A stretch of 64,000 nt of DNA from Galeopsis tetrahit (lineage: Eukaryota; Streptophyta; Magnoliopsida; Lamiales; Lamiaceae): NCBI GenBank assembly GCA_963675135.1, contig OY776122.1:87988472-88052471 (forward strand), written 5' to 3'. The notes under the pieces were generated by a model. It made no database searches. It saw only the letters and a program-made list of their open reading frames with translations, and was not told the DNA's origin. The translations under genes were made by a program, and so were the position numbers. Every line of letters starts with the position of its first letter. The first letter of the stretch is position 1. Shown one piece after another: positions 12,101 through 21,780 of the stretch.

Positions 12101-14613
12101 AGTTACTTCATTCACATAAATAAATTTAAGGGAAAGGTCAAACCTTTATAAGTGAAACTATTCGCTGTCTAAGCCCGGACGCAATGAGATCTTCCAAATA
12201 TCTCTGAATCGTAGATATAAGATCAGCTTCAAGACCTTGGTCAAGAACAGCAGCCTGCAGAAAGCCAAAAGGCATAGCCATCAAGGAGAGAGCAATAAAT
12301 ATTTATCTGGCATGCAATGAAGAAAAAATACCCTTAATAGCATGTAAATTGATGTTAGTAGATCTCTTCTCTCTGTATACCAAAGTCCTGCAGCAAGACG
12401 ATAAATTTCAAATGGCTCTCGACCTAGCAATCCACACTGAAACAAAACAGATATTAAAATTTCAAACCAAAATGTTAACTGAAAATCAAATTAGTACATG
12501 GAGAAAAAAAAAAGATGATTTAATTTGTGGGACTTTTTATCCATGACCCCACACATATATCAGGTTTGATTTCCATTGCTTTCATATTTCCATGAATCCA
12601 CACATACATCAAGAGGAGAATAAAGGCCTGTTTTCATCTTTATTAGTAAAGCACAATCAACATATAAAAACATTAAGAATTCATCCATTGTAAGCAACAA
12701 GACATTACTTGCCTGTCAACAGCGTGACAGGACCGGGAAACGTCAGATATTACCTCCTGATTAGCAGAAATAAGCAAACGCACACAGTCTATTTCATTGA
12801 GGTGGAGATCGTCACTCAACTTTAAGGCCTGACAATAAAAAATAATCAAGGAATTAAACTGAAGGAAAAACAGGTCAAGGAAGGTTAAAGCAGAATCAAA
12901 CATCAATTTGATTTGGAAATTAATAAGCCAAAGTAAGTGGGTGAACAGTAATGTACTGGACTTTCCATCACTTTGAGGGATATACTAAACAGCAAATGCC
13001 AGGATTTTATTGAGAATCAAAGTAAAATTCACAATTTCAACAGATGATAGTAGCACATCAAAATTCTTCAGCATTGATTTCAGTTTAATGGGAGCAAGCA
13101 AGCAACTCTTGCCCGCCATTGTACCATAGAAGTAAAATTTTCTAGAGAGCAAGCACATATTGTTGTAGTTTTTTGGTCTCGCCTAAGCTTTACAATGAAG
13201 TCTTAACACTTTGCTGGATCTTATTTTCCAATGGAGGATTTGATGCTGAAAAATGTCACAATATTTACTTTTTCTTATTATTGTAAAATATTAACATTTC
13301 TAATTGCGATATACATCTTTACCTCAACTTTACATCATGCTATCCTCTAACATTCAGGCCTCTAGTCACAATTTTCAAATTCACTCTAAGTTTAGACCAA
13401 CTTCTACTGAAAGCAAAAACGGGAGTGTGCATTGTGTGAGACCATAATGAAGTATATATTACATCATGTTCAGATGCAAACATTAGTAGCAAACAGAAAA
13501 TTGCAAATGTCTACATGTTGAACTCTGTTACCAATATTTTTTTAAGTTTCTTCACAATTTCGCAGTTTTGGCATTTTAAATATTTGACAAAAACTTGTAT
13601 GAGACGGTCTCATATATGAACGAGCTCTCATCACTTATAAATTATATGATCTATGGACTTATAATCCTACCTGAATCGTGTTTTGAAGAAAAATAAGATG
13701 TCAATACTAAAGTAAATCTCCGTATCATACACGAGACTGTCTCACACTAGACCCCCTCTAAATATTTTGCACGAGTGAAGGATCCAAAAGTATGCCTTCT
13801 ACGTGGAGCTTCCGATTTTACAAGTTTTCATTTACAAAAAATATTAAGAAAAACACATAAACAGATTAGAGGAGAGACGAAAACTAACTATCTGAACATC
13901 CTGATCATCAAGTGAGATTGGCCCAGAATCTGGCAGTCTAACATCTTTCGACTGGACTTCAGCTCTGTCTGCAGGCCTTGGAGGCTATAAATTATGAAAG
14001 AGAAAACAAAATAAGTAACTCACAGAAACAACATAAAAACTGTCGAAAGATACATAGTTAGAAACCTTATTTAAACTATTTGCCACTTAAACCACTTTTT
14101 ATAATATAAGATACCATATTATTTAGAAAATAAATGCAAATGGCGTGATGCGGAACATCAAAGCACATTTTAAATCTGGAGTTTCCTCCAACGTACTAGC
14201 AATTACAAATAGAATCAGTGGATCACAGCAACTTAACCATCTTTTTTTTTTCAAGAATGAAGAATCAAGTATCATCAATGGCATTTGTTTAAAGAACATC
14301 AAGAAGTGATATAGAGTATCTTATGAACAAAAAACAACATTCTGTATCTGGGTTTTTGCCCTATTGAAATTAATATTAAAGAATTCCGCAAGACAATCGC
14401 TAGAACCATACAACTCCAGCAAAAAACAGATATAGCAATTTTGGAAAAGGTTCATCTACAGTGAGAAGATACCGGATATGTGAGAAGAGCCTTTAGGGAG
14501 GGAAGCGAGTGGCGAATGGCGTGAATGAGCTCGAGTCTCTGGGCGGCAGTGGGGGGAGTTCGGCCCAGTATAGTCGACTCGATTACCGATAAGAGTTGCT
14601 TGGGCGACACCAT
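159..14613 (-). CDS. NUP205: Nucleoporin NUP205, 5' part (26 exons, continues past left edge)
   Basis: Large alpha-solenoid scaffold protein of the inner ring of the nuclear pore complex; with the NUP93-type partners it anchors the pore and supports nucleocytoplasmic transport. The conceptual translation starts MVSPKQLLSVIES and matches my recollection of plant NUP205 throughout, for example GLGGPNSESYILDSRGALVE. Exons (minus strand): 14613-14473, 13984-13889, 12828-12754, 12436-12332, 12254-12144, 11535-11376, 10929-10850, 10080-9958, 9877-9650, 8862-8773, 8517-8356, 6831-6715, 6587-6381, 6124-6023, 5911-5768, 5379-5249, 5135-5016, 4831-4708, 3689-3492, 2897-2779, 2682-2532, 1304-1192, 1092-1011, 922-836, 736-659, 362-159. 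Frame holds across every junction, giving about 1,116 residues of a protein usually near 1,850. All introns are GT-AG except one GC-AG. Bases 1-158 are the start of the next intron. The ATG at 14613 is the first in frame and fits the family N terminus. Confidence 0.93.
2683..2778 (-). other. GC-AG intron of NUP205 (between exons 20 and 21)
   Basis: Read on the minus strand, exon 20 ends CTAAG and the intron begins GCAATG. The acceptor is GGATTCAG before TTCTCG. No GT donor nearby keeps the frame, while the GC donor gives a join reading ILSSRMLGL, which fits related plant NUP205 proteins. GC-AG introns are a known minor class. Confidence 0.75.
3690..4707 (-). other. NUP205 intron 18 with two unexplained open stretches
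   Basis: This intron of about 1 kb holds two minus-strand open stretches, 4357-4638 (93 codons) and 4070-4288 (72 codons). The second contains the phrase DASLSHIGVGAYL, which faintly recalls an RNase H-like core of a LINE, but no catalytic pattern is convincing. I see no terminal repeats or poly-A tail. It may be a decayed insertion or chance; no function is assigned. Confidence 0.3.
6960..7275 (+). mobile_element. Probable 5'-truncated LINE 3' end in NUP205 intron 11
   Basis: A plus-strand reading (antisense to NUP205) ends at 7182 with CDRIKYRVALWMTGH and then DLARDWSYAL before a stop. This resembles the extreme C terminus of plant L1-type LINE ORF2 proteins, where a D-x-IK-x-R-x-ALW motif is followed by a W near the end. 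About 90 bases of pyrimidine-rich 3' untranslated sequence follow, ending in TTATCAAAAAAATATAT. The 5' border is not defined and no reverse transcriptase domain is left. Confidence 0.45.
7377..7632. mobile_element. Stowaway-like MITE in NUP205 intron 11
   Basis: A 256-bp element with terminal inverted repeats: the left end begins CTCCTTCCATCTCATAATAA, and the reverse complement of the right end is CCACCTCCGTCTCATAATAA. It is flanked by TA at 7375-7376 and 7633-7634. This is the classic Tc1/mariner-derived Stowaway pattern. The interior is AT-rich with a T-run near 7572-7590 and no transposase. It lies wholly in an intron, next to the probable LINE tail. Confidence 0.88.
11553..11576. repeat. 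(GAT)n microsatellite in NUP205 intron 5
   Basis: Eight uninterrupted GAT triplets lie just upstream (in gene orientation) of the exon 6 acceptor. The tract is intronic and is the kind of locus that varies in length between individuals. Confidence 0.85.
13593..13752. mobile_element. Short inverted-repeat (MITE-like) element in NUP205 intron 2
   Basis: The left side reads ACTTGTATGAGACGGTCTCA; the reverse complement of the right side reads CTAGTGTGAGACAGTCTCGT. The two arms match over about 25 bases with a few mismatches and enclose about 110 AT-rich bases. The GAGACGGTCTC core is itself palindromic. I could not define a target duplication, so borders are approximate and the superfamily is open. 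Confidence 0.55.
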
Positions 14614-14800
14614 TGGTTGTCGATTCACAAAGACAGAAAAGTGAGATTGTGAGGAAATTGGAGGCCTCTTCGTGCTCTCCGGGGAGTTAAAAGAAGAGTA
14701 GCTAGAATGCTCAAGGGCGGGAAAAGCCCTAATTGAGGGTTTTAGAGGTGCCGACTATGTGGTGACAGCAGTGAAGTCATTTTGAACTATGTAAATAGAT
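14614..14800 (-). promoter_or_regulatory. NUP205 5' leader and proximal promoter
   Basis: Upstream of the NUP205 ATG, on the minus strand, there is a TTTTCCCGCCC stretch (complement of 14715-14725) that fits the E2F consensus TTTCCCGC. Next to it is AAACCCTCAATTAGGGC (complement of about 14727-14743), similar to the telo-box elements of plant growth genes. No clear TATA box is seen close by. E2F plus telo-box-like elements would suit proliferation-linked expression; this is inference from sequence words only. Confidence 0.4.
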
Positions 14801-15623
14801 ATATGGAGATGATTTTGGGAAGAAAATGAAGAGAAAATCATTTTAGAATTTTTAATGTGATTTTTAGATTTTTTTATTATTAATTTTTAATTTTCAAATT
14901 TAAAGACGTAACTATTTGGCAGGAATATCAATTTATTCCACACATGTGAGCCGTGTGCTCACATTTTCGTTGAGTTTGAAAAAAAAATCGACGAAAACGA
15001 CGTAAATTGAAAAGGGAAAAAGTTAAATGATATAAATTGAATTTGAACTCAGTAAAACGAAATTTTTCCTTTGCAAAATATCAAGCATTTAATTTGATTC
15101 GATTCGAGTACCAATTGTATAGAAATTGTACATTTTATCTAATATAAATAAGATTTTTTTTAGTGTCATTAGTACAAGACATTGATGTAGAAACATTTCA
15201 AATACAAAATAATGCTAAGTTATGCTAAAAAAAAAAAAAACTAAGAAAATATTGGACTCTAATTACCATGCATATCGAAAAAGAGGGCTACAACACAAAA
15301 ATGAATTGAGTAAATCGGAGTTTAGAAACTTTAGTTGTGGACGAAATAAAATTGTTGTATAAGGTTACTAGAGTGAATGGGATTGGAAACTAACATTTCA
15401 TAAACTTTTTATTTTTTTGACGAGTTCGACAAGATGGTGGAATTTTCAAAACTTTAGATATTTTTCAAGTGGTTTTTTGCCTTATCCTTTTGACTACAGA
15501 TGCTCTTTTCTGAATTTTAAGAAGATTTACATATTTTTGTAATTTCGTTGAAAGAGATTTTGTGTTTATGTTTTTTTTTTCTTGAATATTAACAACAATT
15601 TATATGTTGGAGCACATGTATTA
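14801..15623. other. Intergenic AT-rich stretch
   Basis: Low-complexity, AT-rich DNA between the NUP205 promoter and the Harbinger-type element, with A and T homopolymers (for example near 15228-15240 and 15570-15580). I see no convincing coding frame, RNA gene or terminal repeats. Confidence 0.6.
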
Positions 15624-15972
15624 TAAGACCATCCTCATTGGTGCCCTCCACCAAAATGTCATAGAAAGTGGACAAATTTTATAATATTAAAATAATAGAA
15701 AGCTATTGACATTTGCGTGACTTGGGTTGGATGGCCAACCTAAGGTCATCAATTTAATAATATTAATTAATATGACAAGTGTCAAAATTTCATTGCTTGT
15801 TTGTAATTTTTTGTGTGATATAATTAGATTTGTAGATATTGAAGATAATATGTATTAAATATATATATATATATATCAAAATTCGTATTTTTTTTCTCTA
15901 TAAATAGAGTCCGAGCTATTTTGAAACACAGACTAAAATTCTCTCTTTTATCATCTAATATTTCTAGTTATT

Positions 15973-16149
15973 ATGGATCCAAATTATCCCAATTTTTTTT
16001 CAAACTCTCAAAAATTTTCAAACTCTCAAGATTATCCAAATTTTGGATCTTATTTTAATCCTTCTCTTTCAAATTTTGAGGAATTTTCAAACGCACAACA
16101 CTCTCAATTTTCTCCGGATCCTAATCAAGATCCTATTTCTGAACAGTGA
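15973..16149 (+). pseudogene. Truncated Harbinger ORF1-like N terminus (58 aa)
   Basis: The ORF opens MDPNYPNFFSNSQ and is rich in Asn, Phe, Ser, Gln and Pro. Such MDPN-x-NFF starts are typical of the Myb/SANT-type companion protein encoded by plant PIF/Harbinger elements. The frame stops at 16149, before any Myb-like domain. A transcript leader with a TATA-like CTATAAATAG at about 15899-15908 precedes it. It is most likely a remnant; whether it is translated is unknown. Confidence 0.55.
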
Positions 16150-16183
16150 TATCATATCACATGCAATTGTCTTCATTATTACC

Positions 16184-16274
16184 GTTTCACATTGTTCTGT
16201 TAGCGTTTCACTTAAGCTTGTTACCGTTTCACATTGTCCTGTTAGCGTTTCACGTTGCCCTGTTAGTGTTTCAC
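16184..16274 (+). repeat. 21-bp minisatellite, about 4.3 copies
   Basis: Units start with GTTTCAC at 16184, 16205, 16226, 16247 and 16268 (partial). The period is a multiple of three, so all copies share a frame and both strands stay open across the repeat. This explains the small overlapping ORFs on the two strands, which I do not regard as genes. Confidence 0.85.
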
Positions 16275-16626
16275 ATGACAATTTTGCTCTTTCGATTTCG
16301 TATTTTCAAATCTTGTAATTTTAATTTTGTTATTGAGTTCATTATTTATTTTAAGTGTGTGATAAAAAAATTCATATTATAATTATAAATTTAGAATATC
16401 AAGTAATTTTTATATACCAATTTAGTAAAAATTAATAATATAATATGTATTTAAAAAATTATTATTATTTTTTGGTTGGGTTGGGTCAGTGTCATTGATG
16501 AAGTATGATAAAATGAAATTTGGGTTGGATTGTAAATTGTATAGGTGGATGAAAGAAAAATTAATATAATATTGAAGGGTCGGGGGAGTTTCATTGATGA
16601 GGATGGTCTCATTGAGGATGGTCTAA

Positions 16627-16939
16627 ATGAGAGTTGCATACACTTGTTGTGATTGCGTGTGTGAGTCTTATTAATTTTTTTGTGTAAGTTTTGGTTTAAT
16701 GCTTCGAGAGAAGGTTGAATTTCATTAGAATTCCCATCAATTTATGATATGTACTTCAAACGAGAGAGTGAATATTTAGTAAACTTACAAACGAAGTTTA
16801 GTTTCGAGTACCAAGTTGAGAAGGTGTTAATAATCATACGTAGACGGGGCAAATTACACCCTTTAAACCATTTTTTATCGGTCAAAATCGATGAACCGGT
16901 AAAAACTTTTTTTTTTTATTAACGAATTTATAATTCAAG
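16627..16939. other. Short intergenic stretch before the CACTA element
   Basis: AT-rich spacer. Around 16875-16906 are ATCGGTCAAAATC and GAACCGGTAAAAAC words. No gene or defined repeat is seen. Confidence 0.6.
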
Positions 16940-16959
16940 TTACACTACAAAAAACGCGG

Positions 16960-17240
16960 AGTTTGCCGACGGAAGGCTACCGACGGATCGCCGACGGAAT
17001 TTTCGAATCGACTGACTCCCGACGGAATTCAAGATCTGTCGGGACCGTCCGACGGACTTCCCGACGGAATTCAGTTCCGCGGCCAAACGGTGTCGTTTAG
17101 CCTTGCTTCCCGACGGATTTTTTCCGTCGGTCGTTCAAATTTCGGCTGCCGACGGAAAATATCCGTCGGTAGCCGACCCGCTTTAACTGGCATTAATATT
17201 CGCGTGCTACCGACGGAAATATCCGTCGGTAGCCACAATT
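16960..17240. repeat. Left subterminal CCGACGGA repeat array of CACTA
   Basis: Multiple copies of CCGACGGA and its complement, often extended to CCGTCGGTAGCC, lie within 300 bp of the terminus. In En/Spm-type elements such repeats bind the element's DNA-binding protein during transposition. Position and density support that role here; binding itself is inferred. Confidence 0.8.
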
Positions 17241-17650
17241 TTTTTTTTTTAAGAACTGCCGAAGGCAGGCAGTTCTTCCTCATAAGGATAAAAAAAAAAT
17301 TGGCTTTCGTCCCCCTCTCCCTGTTCGTCTCCTGTTCTCTCCTCGTGGATTGAATTTTCTTGTGCGTGGTGCGTGGATTGATCGACAAAGGGCATAACGA
17401 TTATCTACTCCAATTTTCTTCAATTTAAACGGTACGTTTTATAAATTCTTAATTAATTTTAATTAAGTTATTATATTATAAATTGCATGTTAATTATTAT
17501 AAAATTTCATGTACGTAGTTGATGAATATATATGTATAATTAATTCAAATATATGTTAGTACGTGGATTATATGTTTTTTATTGGTTAATTGTAATTAAT
17601 TAATGTATGTTAGTTCAAATGTATAATGTAGTTCTTGTTAGTTCGTTTTG

Positions 17651-17744
17651 ATAATTAAACTAGGTTATTATTGTTGATTAAATTAGTAATTATTCTTATA
17701 ATTAAACTAGGTTATTATTGTTGATTAAATTAGTAATTATTCTT
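17651..17744. repeat. 47-bp tandem duplication
   Basis: Two adjacent copies of an AT-rich unit starting ATAATTAAACTAGG, at 17651-17697 and 17698-17744, in the CACTA interior. I read them as identical, so the duplication looks recent. Confidence 0.85.
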
Positions 17745-17801
17745 ATAAGTAGGGGCATTGTACGGATTGATTAATATAGTAATTATTGTTATTGTTTAAA
17801 T

Positions 17802-18461
17802 TAGAGATGTTTATCCGGGCCGGGCTAACCGGGCTGGCCCGTTTAACCCTGAAAAATACAGGGTTAGGGTTCATGAATTATAGGCCCGTTTAAAACCGGG
17901 CTTTTTTGACCCGGACCGGTTAGCCCGTGGGCTAAACCGGGCCAGCCCGCAGGGCTACAGGGCCAGCCCGCTAGCCCGAGTTATTACTTTTTTTTCTTTT
18001 TTTTTTAATAAATAACCTAAGAACAAATTTTGGGTCATTTGACCAATAACCATAATTATAAGCATTAAGAAGCCCATTACCATCCATCAGTCATTATTAC
18101 TATTTTTTTATTAGATTATGATATTTGTTTAGCTTTATTTGGTCATATTAAGGACCAATGAGTTATAAAATTGTGTTTAAATTATACTTTTTTTTTCTCA
18201 TTTACTGATCATTAACTAATTATGTATTTTTCTATTTTATTTGCTTGTTGGACGTGCCAATTGAGACATTTAATTTTAAAAGAAAAAAAATTATTGTAGC
18301 CCATTAGTGGCCCGTTTAGCCCGTGGCCCGCTAGGGTTAGGGTTAGGTCCCAACAATTGTAGGCCCGTTAAATATGAACCGGTTAAGGCCCTAACCCGTT
18401 TAGCCCGTAACCCTGTAGGGCTGGCCCTATAGGGCTAGGGCCAGCCCGATAGACATCTCTA
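17802..18461. mobile_element. hAT-type non-autonomous element nested in CACTA
   Basis: A 660-bp element with termini TAGAGATGT and ACATCTCTA, flanked by the perfect 8-bp duplication GTTTAAAT at 17794-17801 and 18462-18469, as expected for hAT. The subterminal parts are dense in GGGCCGGG, CGGGCTAG and related words in both orientations, so the two ends can fold back. The middle is AT-rich with no transposase. It lies upstream of the Transposase_24-type gene and outside its exons. Confidence 0.88.
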
Positions 18462-18659
18462 GTTTAAATTAAGTCATTATTAATTAGTTTGGTAAATTAT
18501 TGATTTCATTAGTAACGTGATTTTGTTATTGATTAAATTAGGAAATTATTGACTTAAATTACTAAAATGTTATTAATTAAAATAGAAAATTATTGATTTC
18601 ATTACTATATTAATTATTGATTAATTTATTATACTTTTAAATTTTATTTATTAAAATAG

Positions 18660-19897
18660 ATGAGTCAAGATGTTAGTGGGGCCTCAGGATCTCGACGTAG
18701 GAGAGGCTCACTTAGGCCTGTTGAGCCTGCTACGTTGACGTCGTCGGCATCCGTTCCACAGCATTCGCCGCCGTCATCTCAGTCGTCGGCAGCTCGTCGA
18801 CATCCCACGCGGGCCCGAGAAACCAGACTGAGAATATGGATTAATGATGTACAGTAAGTAATTAATTAAATAATTTTAAGGTTTAACAATATTTAATAGC
18901 ATCAATTTTTGTACGTTTTTTAATTTATAATGTGTTTGTTTCTTAATATATAATGTCACAGCTTACTTCCTGGTAATGAGATATCGAAGATTTGCACTGA
19001 GGTGATTACTAAGTGCAAGGTTGTTGCGAATGCCTACTCTTGGCTGAAGGTGCCGCAGACGAAAAAGGATGAATACTGGGAGGAATTCCAGGTATTTGAG
19101 TGCATTCAATTAAATATTAATAAACAATTTATTATATATATTATTTGATAAATATGCTCATCGAATATGTGCAGAAACATGCTTATTGGCATAGAGAGTT
19201 TTTTTCAGACAACGATATCCACAGGCGCTGCGAATCTTCATGTCAGTCTAGGTATAATGAGATAATGTACACCTGGAGGAATGCTTGGCGTAGTCGTGGC
19301 GTGGTGCAGACGTTGGGGGAGGACGAAAATGGAGTCGACGTGTGGAACACGTTGACCACGTATTGGAGTAGCCCGGAGTACATGCGGAAGTGTGCAACTG
19401 CTCGAGCCAACCGTAGAAGTGATGGGGGAGGTGGGATGTCAAGGCATCGGGGGGGGGGGCGATCCGCGTATGAGCACTCAATTGCTCTAGTAAGTGTTCA
19501 CTAAATTTATTTCAATTATTTATATTATATTATATAAAATAATTTTTATATGCTCATTTGGTACGAAATAGGAGCGGGAACTTGGGCGTGAACCCACACA
19601 CGTGGATCGGTTGAACGTTCTTCATCCGTTTGATCCAGATTCGCAGACGTCCACATATGGACGCACTACCGTGCTTCACGTAAGTTTAATTAAATTGTGA
19701 TGTTTTTTTAATATTTAATTAATTAAATGTATTGAACTATGTATTAATTTAATTTTTTTGTAATTATGTAGTTGAATGTGAACCGAAGGATTGAAGAGGA
19801 GACGACACAGGCTTCTGCTGAAGCCGGGCCCAGCGCTCCCTCTCCGCCTGATCTTAACCGGATTTACCTGGACGTTGCCCCGTTGTTTGCAAAGTAA
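18660..19897 (+). CDS. CACTA-encoded Transposase_24-type protein (5 exons, 290 aa)
   Basis: Exons 18660-18853, 18962-19091, 19175-19489, 19572-19679 and 19772-19897 join through GT-AG introns without a frame break. The protein starts with a Ser/Arg/Pro-rich tail. A core follows with KKDEYWEEFQ, KHAYWHREFF, the RYNEIMYTWRNAW segment and a Gly/Arg-rich stretch with RHRGGGRSAYEHS, then a Pro-rich end PLFAK. This layout is that of plant Ptta/En/Spm proteins (Transposase_24), thought to bind DNA and assist the catalytic TNP2 transposase. It could also be read as a TNPA-like accessory protein. The splice sites are clean, so it may still be expressed. The first ATG lies in a typical position, with AT-rich leader before it. 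Confidence 0.7.
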
Positions 19898-20172
19898 AGG
19901 CAAGATCAATGGTAGAAGTCCCTACAAAGGACATGAGTGATGAAGATGATTCTCCGTTTCAAACGGAACAAATAGAGGCTAGAACTGAAGTCTTTACGGG
20001 AGATTTGAATATCCACGTAGACTTGACGGGTGAAAATTCACAATTGATCGAAATTGAAAACGATAATGGAAATGAGGAAGATGATGAAAATGAAGAGGAG
20101 GAGGAGGAGGAGGATGATGAAGAGGAGGAAGATGAGACAAATAATCAAAATGTAGATGAAGAAGATGAATAA
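19891..20172 (+). pseudogene. Acidic C-terminal remnant, probably from a TNP2-type transposase
   Basis: The open frame overlaps the end of the Transposase_24-type gene in another frame. It reads KVKARSMVEVPTKD, then an Asp/Glu-dominated tail of about 30 acidic residues, and stops at 20172. The VKVKAR phrase followed by an acidic tail resembles the end of CACTA TNP2 proteins after the DUF4216 region. The catalytic part is missing, so I read it as the scar of an internal deletion. It could instead be a small acidic protein starting at the ATG at 19909. Confidence 0.4.
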
Positions 20173-20629
20173 TAAATTATATAATGTAAGCTAATTATTT
20201 TATTAGATGTACAATTTAAAAATATTTATTTATTATTAATTTACAACTAAAAATTGTGAAAAGAAATTAATTTTTTGAAAATTTTTAAAATATAATTAGC
20301 AAAAAAATGAATATTTTAGTATTTAAAAATATATAAATTATAGATTACAAATTTAATTATTTAATTTATGTGAATGAAATTAATTTTTTAAAATTTTTGA
20401 AAAAATAATTAGCAAAAAAATGAATTTTTTACTAAAAAATAATAGTATTTTAGTTAAAATATGAATATTTTAGTATTTTAAAATATATAAATTATAAAAA
20501 TATAAATTATAGATTTCAAATTTAATTATTTGATATATATGAAAGAAATTAATTTTGTGAATTTTTTTTAAAAAATGGGCCGAAAATGAGTATATATACA
20601 ATTAATATTACAATTACGAACAAGTAACA

Positions 20630-20698
20630 CACCTGTCCGAGTGGTAGGCACCCCTCACTAGGCGCCCATACACCCGGGTTCGATTCCTAGCAAGGCCA
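20630..20698 (+). other. tRNA-derived fragment (SINE-like head)
   Basis: The stretch contains TGTCCGAGTGGTAGGC, close to a Pol III A box, and 39 bases later GGTTCGATTCC, a perfect B box. The T-arm pairing is imperfect, the acceptor stem does not close and the anticodon arm is not convincing. It is therefore not a functional tRNA. It sits at the inner edge of the right subterminal CACTA repeats and could be a captured tRNA pseudogene or the head of a SINE. Confidence 0.55.
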
Positions 20699-20713
20699 GA
20701 ATAAATGGTACTA

Positions 20714-21200
20714 CCGACGGATTTTTTTTTTTTGGGTTGACTTACCGACGGAATTTTCCGTCGGTACTACCGACGGAAACGGAACCCCCGACGGGCGCCG
20801 ACTGAATATAATTCCGAATTTAAAAAATATATAATCGAGTTCCGTCGGAAGGTACCGACGGAATTCCCGACAGAAGCCGACGGATGTATTTTTGTTAAAA
20901 AAATTCTAAAATAAATTTTCGTCGGTAAGTCCGTCGGTACTACAGACGGACGGTCGACGGAATTGCCGACAGAAATCAGACCCGGTTTCAAAACGGGTCA
21001 TTCGGCCTACCGACGGAACGAGATCCGTCGGCAGACTCGACTGATTTATTCCGTCGGGACTACCGACGGAAAAAAAAAATTCGTCGGTAAACCGGGCCGA
21101 CGAGACTAGAGCCGACTGAATTATTCCGTCGGTAGTTCCGTCGGAAACCACGCCTACTGACCACAATTCCGTCGGTAGATCCGTCGGTAAACCGCGCGTT
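20714..21200. repeat. Right subterminal CCGACGGA repeat array of CACTA
   Basis: More than a dozen CCGACGGA/TCCGTCGG words in both orientations, several arranged as inverted pairs such as 20746-20778. It mirrors the left array but is longer and denser. Small minus-strand ORFs here only reflect repeat composition. Confidence 0.8.
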
Positions 21201-21600
21201 TTTTGTAGTGTTAAATTTTACCCTCTCATTTTTTCCATTGTCACCATTAAAAGTTTGAACTTAAAAAAATATCAAAATATTAACATTCTACCTTTATGTA
21301 GTTTATAATTTTATTGTGTTTATGTTGGGAATAAAATGATGAATGTTTTGATTAAATACCAAAACCCCCTGAGACATGCCTAGTCATAATTGATAGTGTT
21401 CTAAAGATGTTGGAACACATAGCATAAGGCTAGATGAGAAGCTGAAATGTTAGGCAGCTCTTAGTTGTATAGATGCACATTGTGAGGGGGAACCTATGCG
21501 TAGAAGTTTATCAAGAACAAGTCCCCTCAAGGCTCAAATTCTGGAACAACCACTAAGCCTATGAAAGGCCAAGCATACTCTATTGAAAGACCAAACACTC

Positions 21601-21780
21601 TGATCAGGAGAGTTGTCCAGAGAAGTTGTCTCTGCAAGAACAAAGGTTCTAAAGCTCAAAAGGCCAAGTATATTCAAATACTCTGATCAGGAGAGTTGTC
21701 CATAGAGATTGTCTCTGTGCAAGAACAAAGGTTCTGAAGCTCAAAGGCCAAGTATGCTGATCAGGAGAGTTGTCCAGAAG
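21601..21780 (+). promoter_or_regulatory. Repeated U3 motif in element A LTR
   Basis: The phrase TGATCAGGAGAGTTGTCC starts at 21601, 21684 and 21758, each followed by related sequence, with a weaker copy (GATAAGGAGAGTTGTCC) near 21978. Tandem U3 units often act as transcription enhancers in plant copia LTRs. The enhancer role is inferred; the repetition is plain in the sequence and recurs in the 3' LTR. Confidence 0.65.

Larger units (their letters stand above)
15627..16623. mobile_element. PIF/Harbinger-type non-autonomous element
   Basis: An element of about 1 kb with terminal inverted repeats GACCATCCTCAT at both ends, flanked by TAA at 15624-15626 and 16624-16626; TWA duplications are the PIF/Harbinger signature. 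The right end contains the terminal motif twice (16601-16609 and 16615-16623), as if one terminus had been tandemly copied. Inside are a 58-residue ORF that looks like the start of a Harbinger companion protein and a 21-bp minisatellite. There is no DDE transposase. Confidence 0.8.
16943..21210. mobile_element. CACTA (En/Spm) transposon, 4.27 kb
   Basis: The left end begins CACTACAAAAAACGCG and the right end is its reverse complement (CGCGTTTTTTGTAGTG), flanked by the 3-bp duplication TTA at 16940-16942 and 21211-21213. Dense CCGACGGA/TCCGTCGG words in both orientations fill the first 300 and last 500 bp, the usual subterminal transposase-binding arrays. The interior carries a five-exon Transposase_24-type gene, an acidic ORF, very AT-rich DNA at 20173-20620 and a nested hAT-type element. 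No complete TNP2/DDE transposase is present, so movement would need help in trans. Confidence 0.92.

Noticed and set aside
16087..16318. Overlapping ORFs on both strands with repeated SVSHC / GQCETL patterns
   Set aside because: They are produced by the 21-bp minisatellite, whose period is divisible by three.
18660..18857. Stand-alone 65-codon gene
   Set aside because: It is exon 1 of the five-exon Transposase_24-type gene; the apparent stop lies in the intron donor.
20630..20698. Functional tRNA gene
   Set aside because: The A and B boxes are fair but the acceptor stem and anticodon arm do not fold, so only a tRNA-derived fragment is claimed.
20767..21166. Minus-strand ORFs rich in SVGNSVG near the CACTA right end
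   Set aside because: They are translations of the CCGACGGA subterminal repeats, not proteins.
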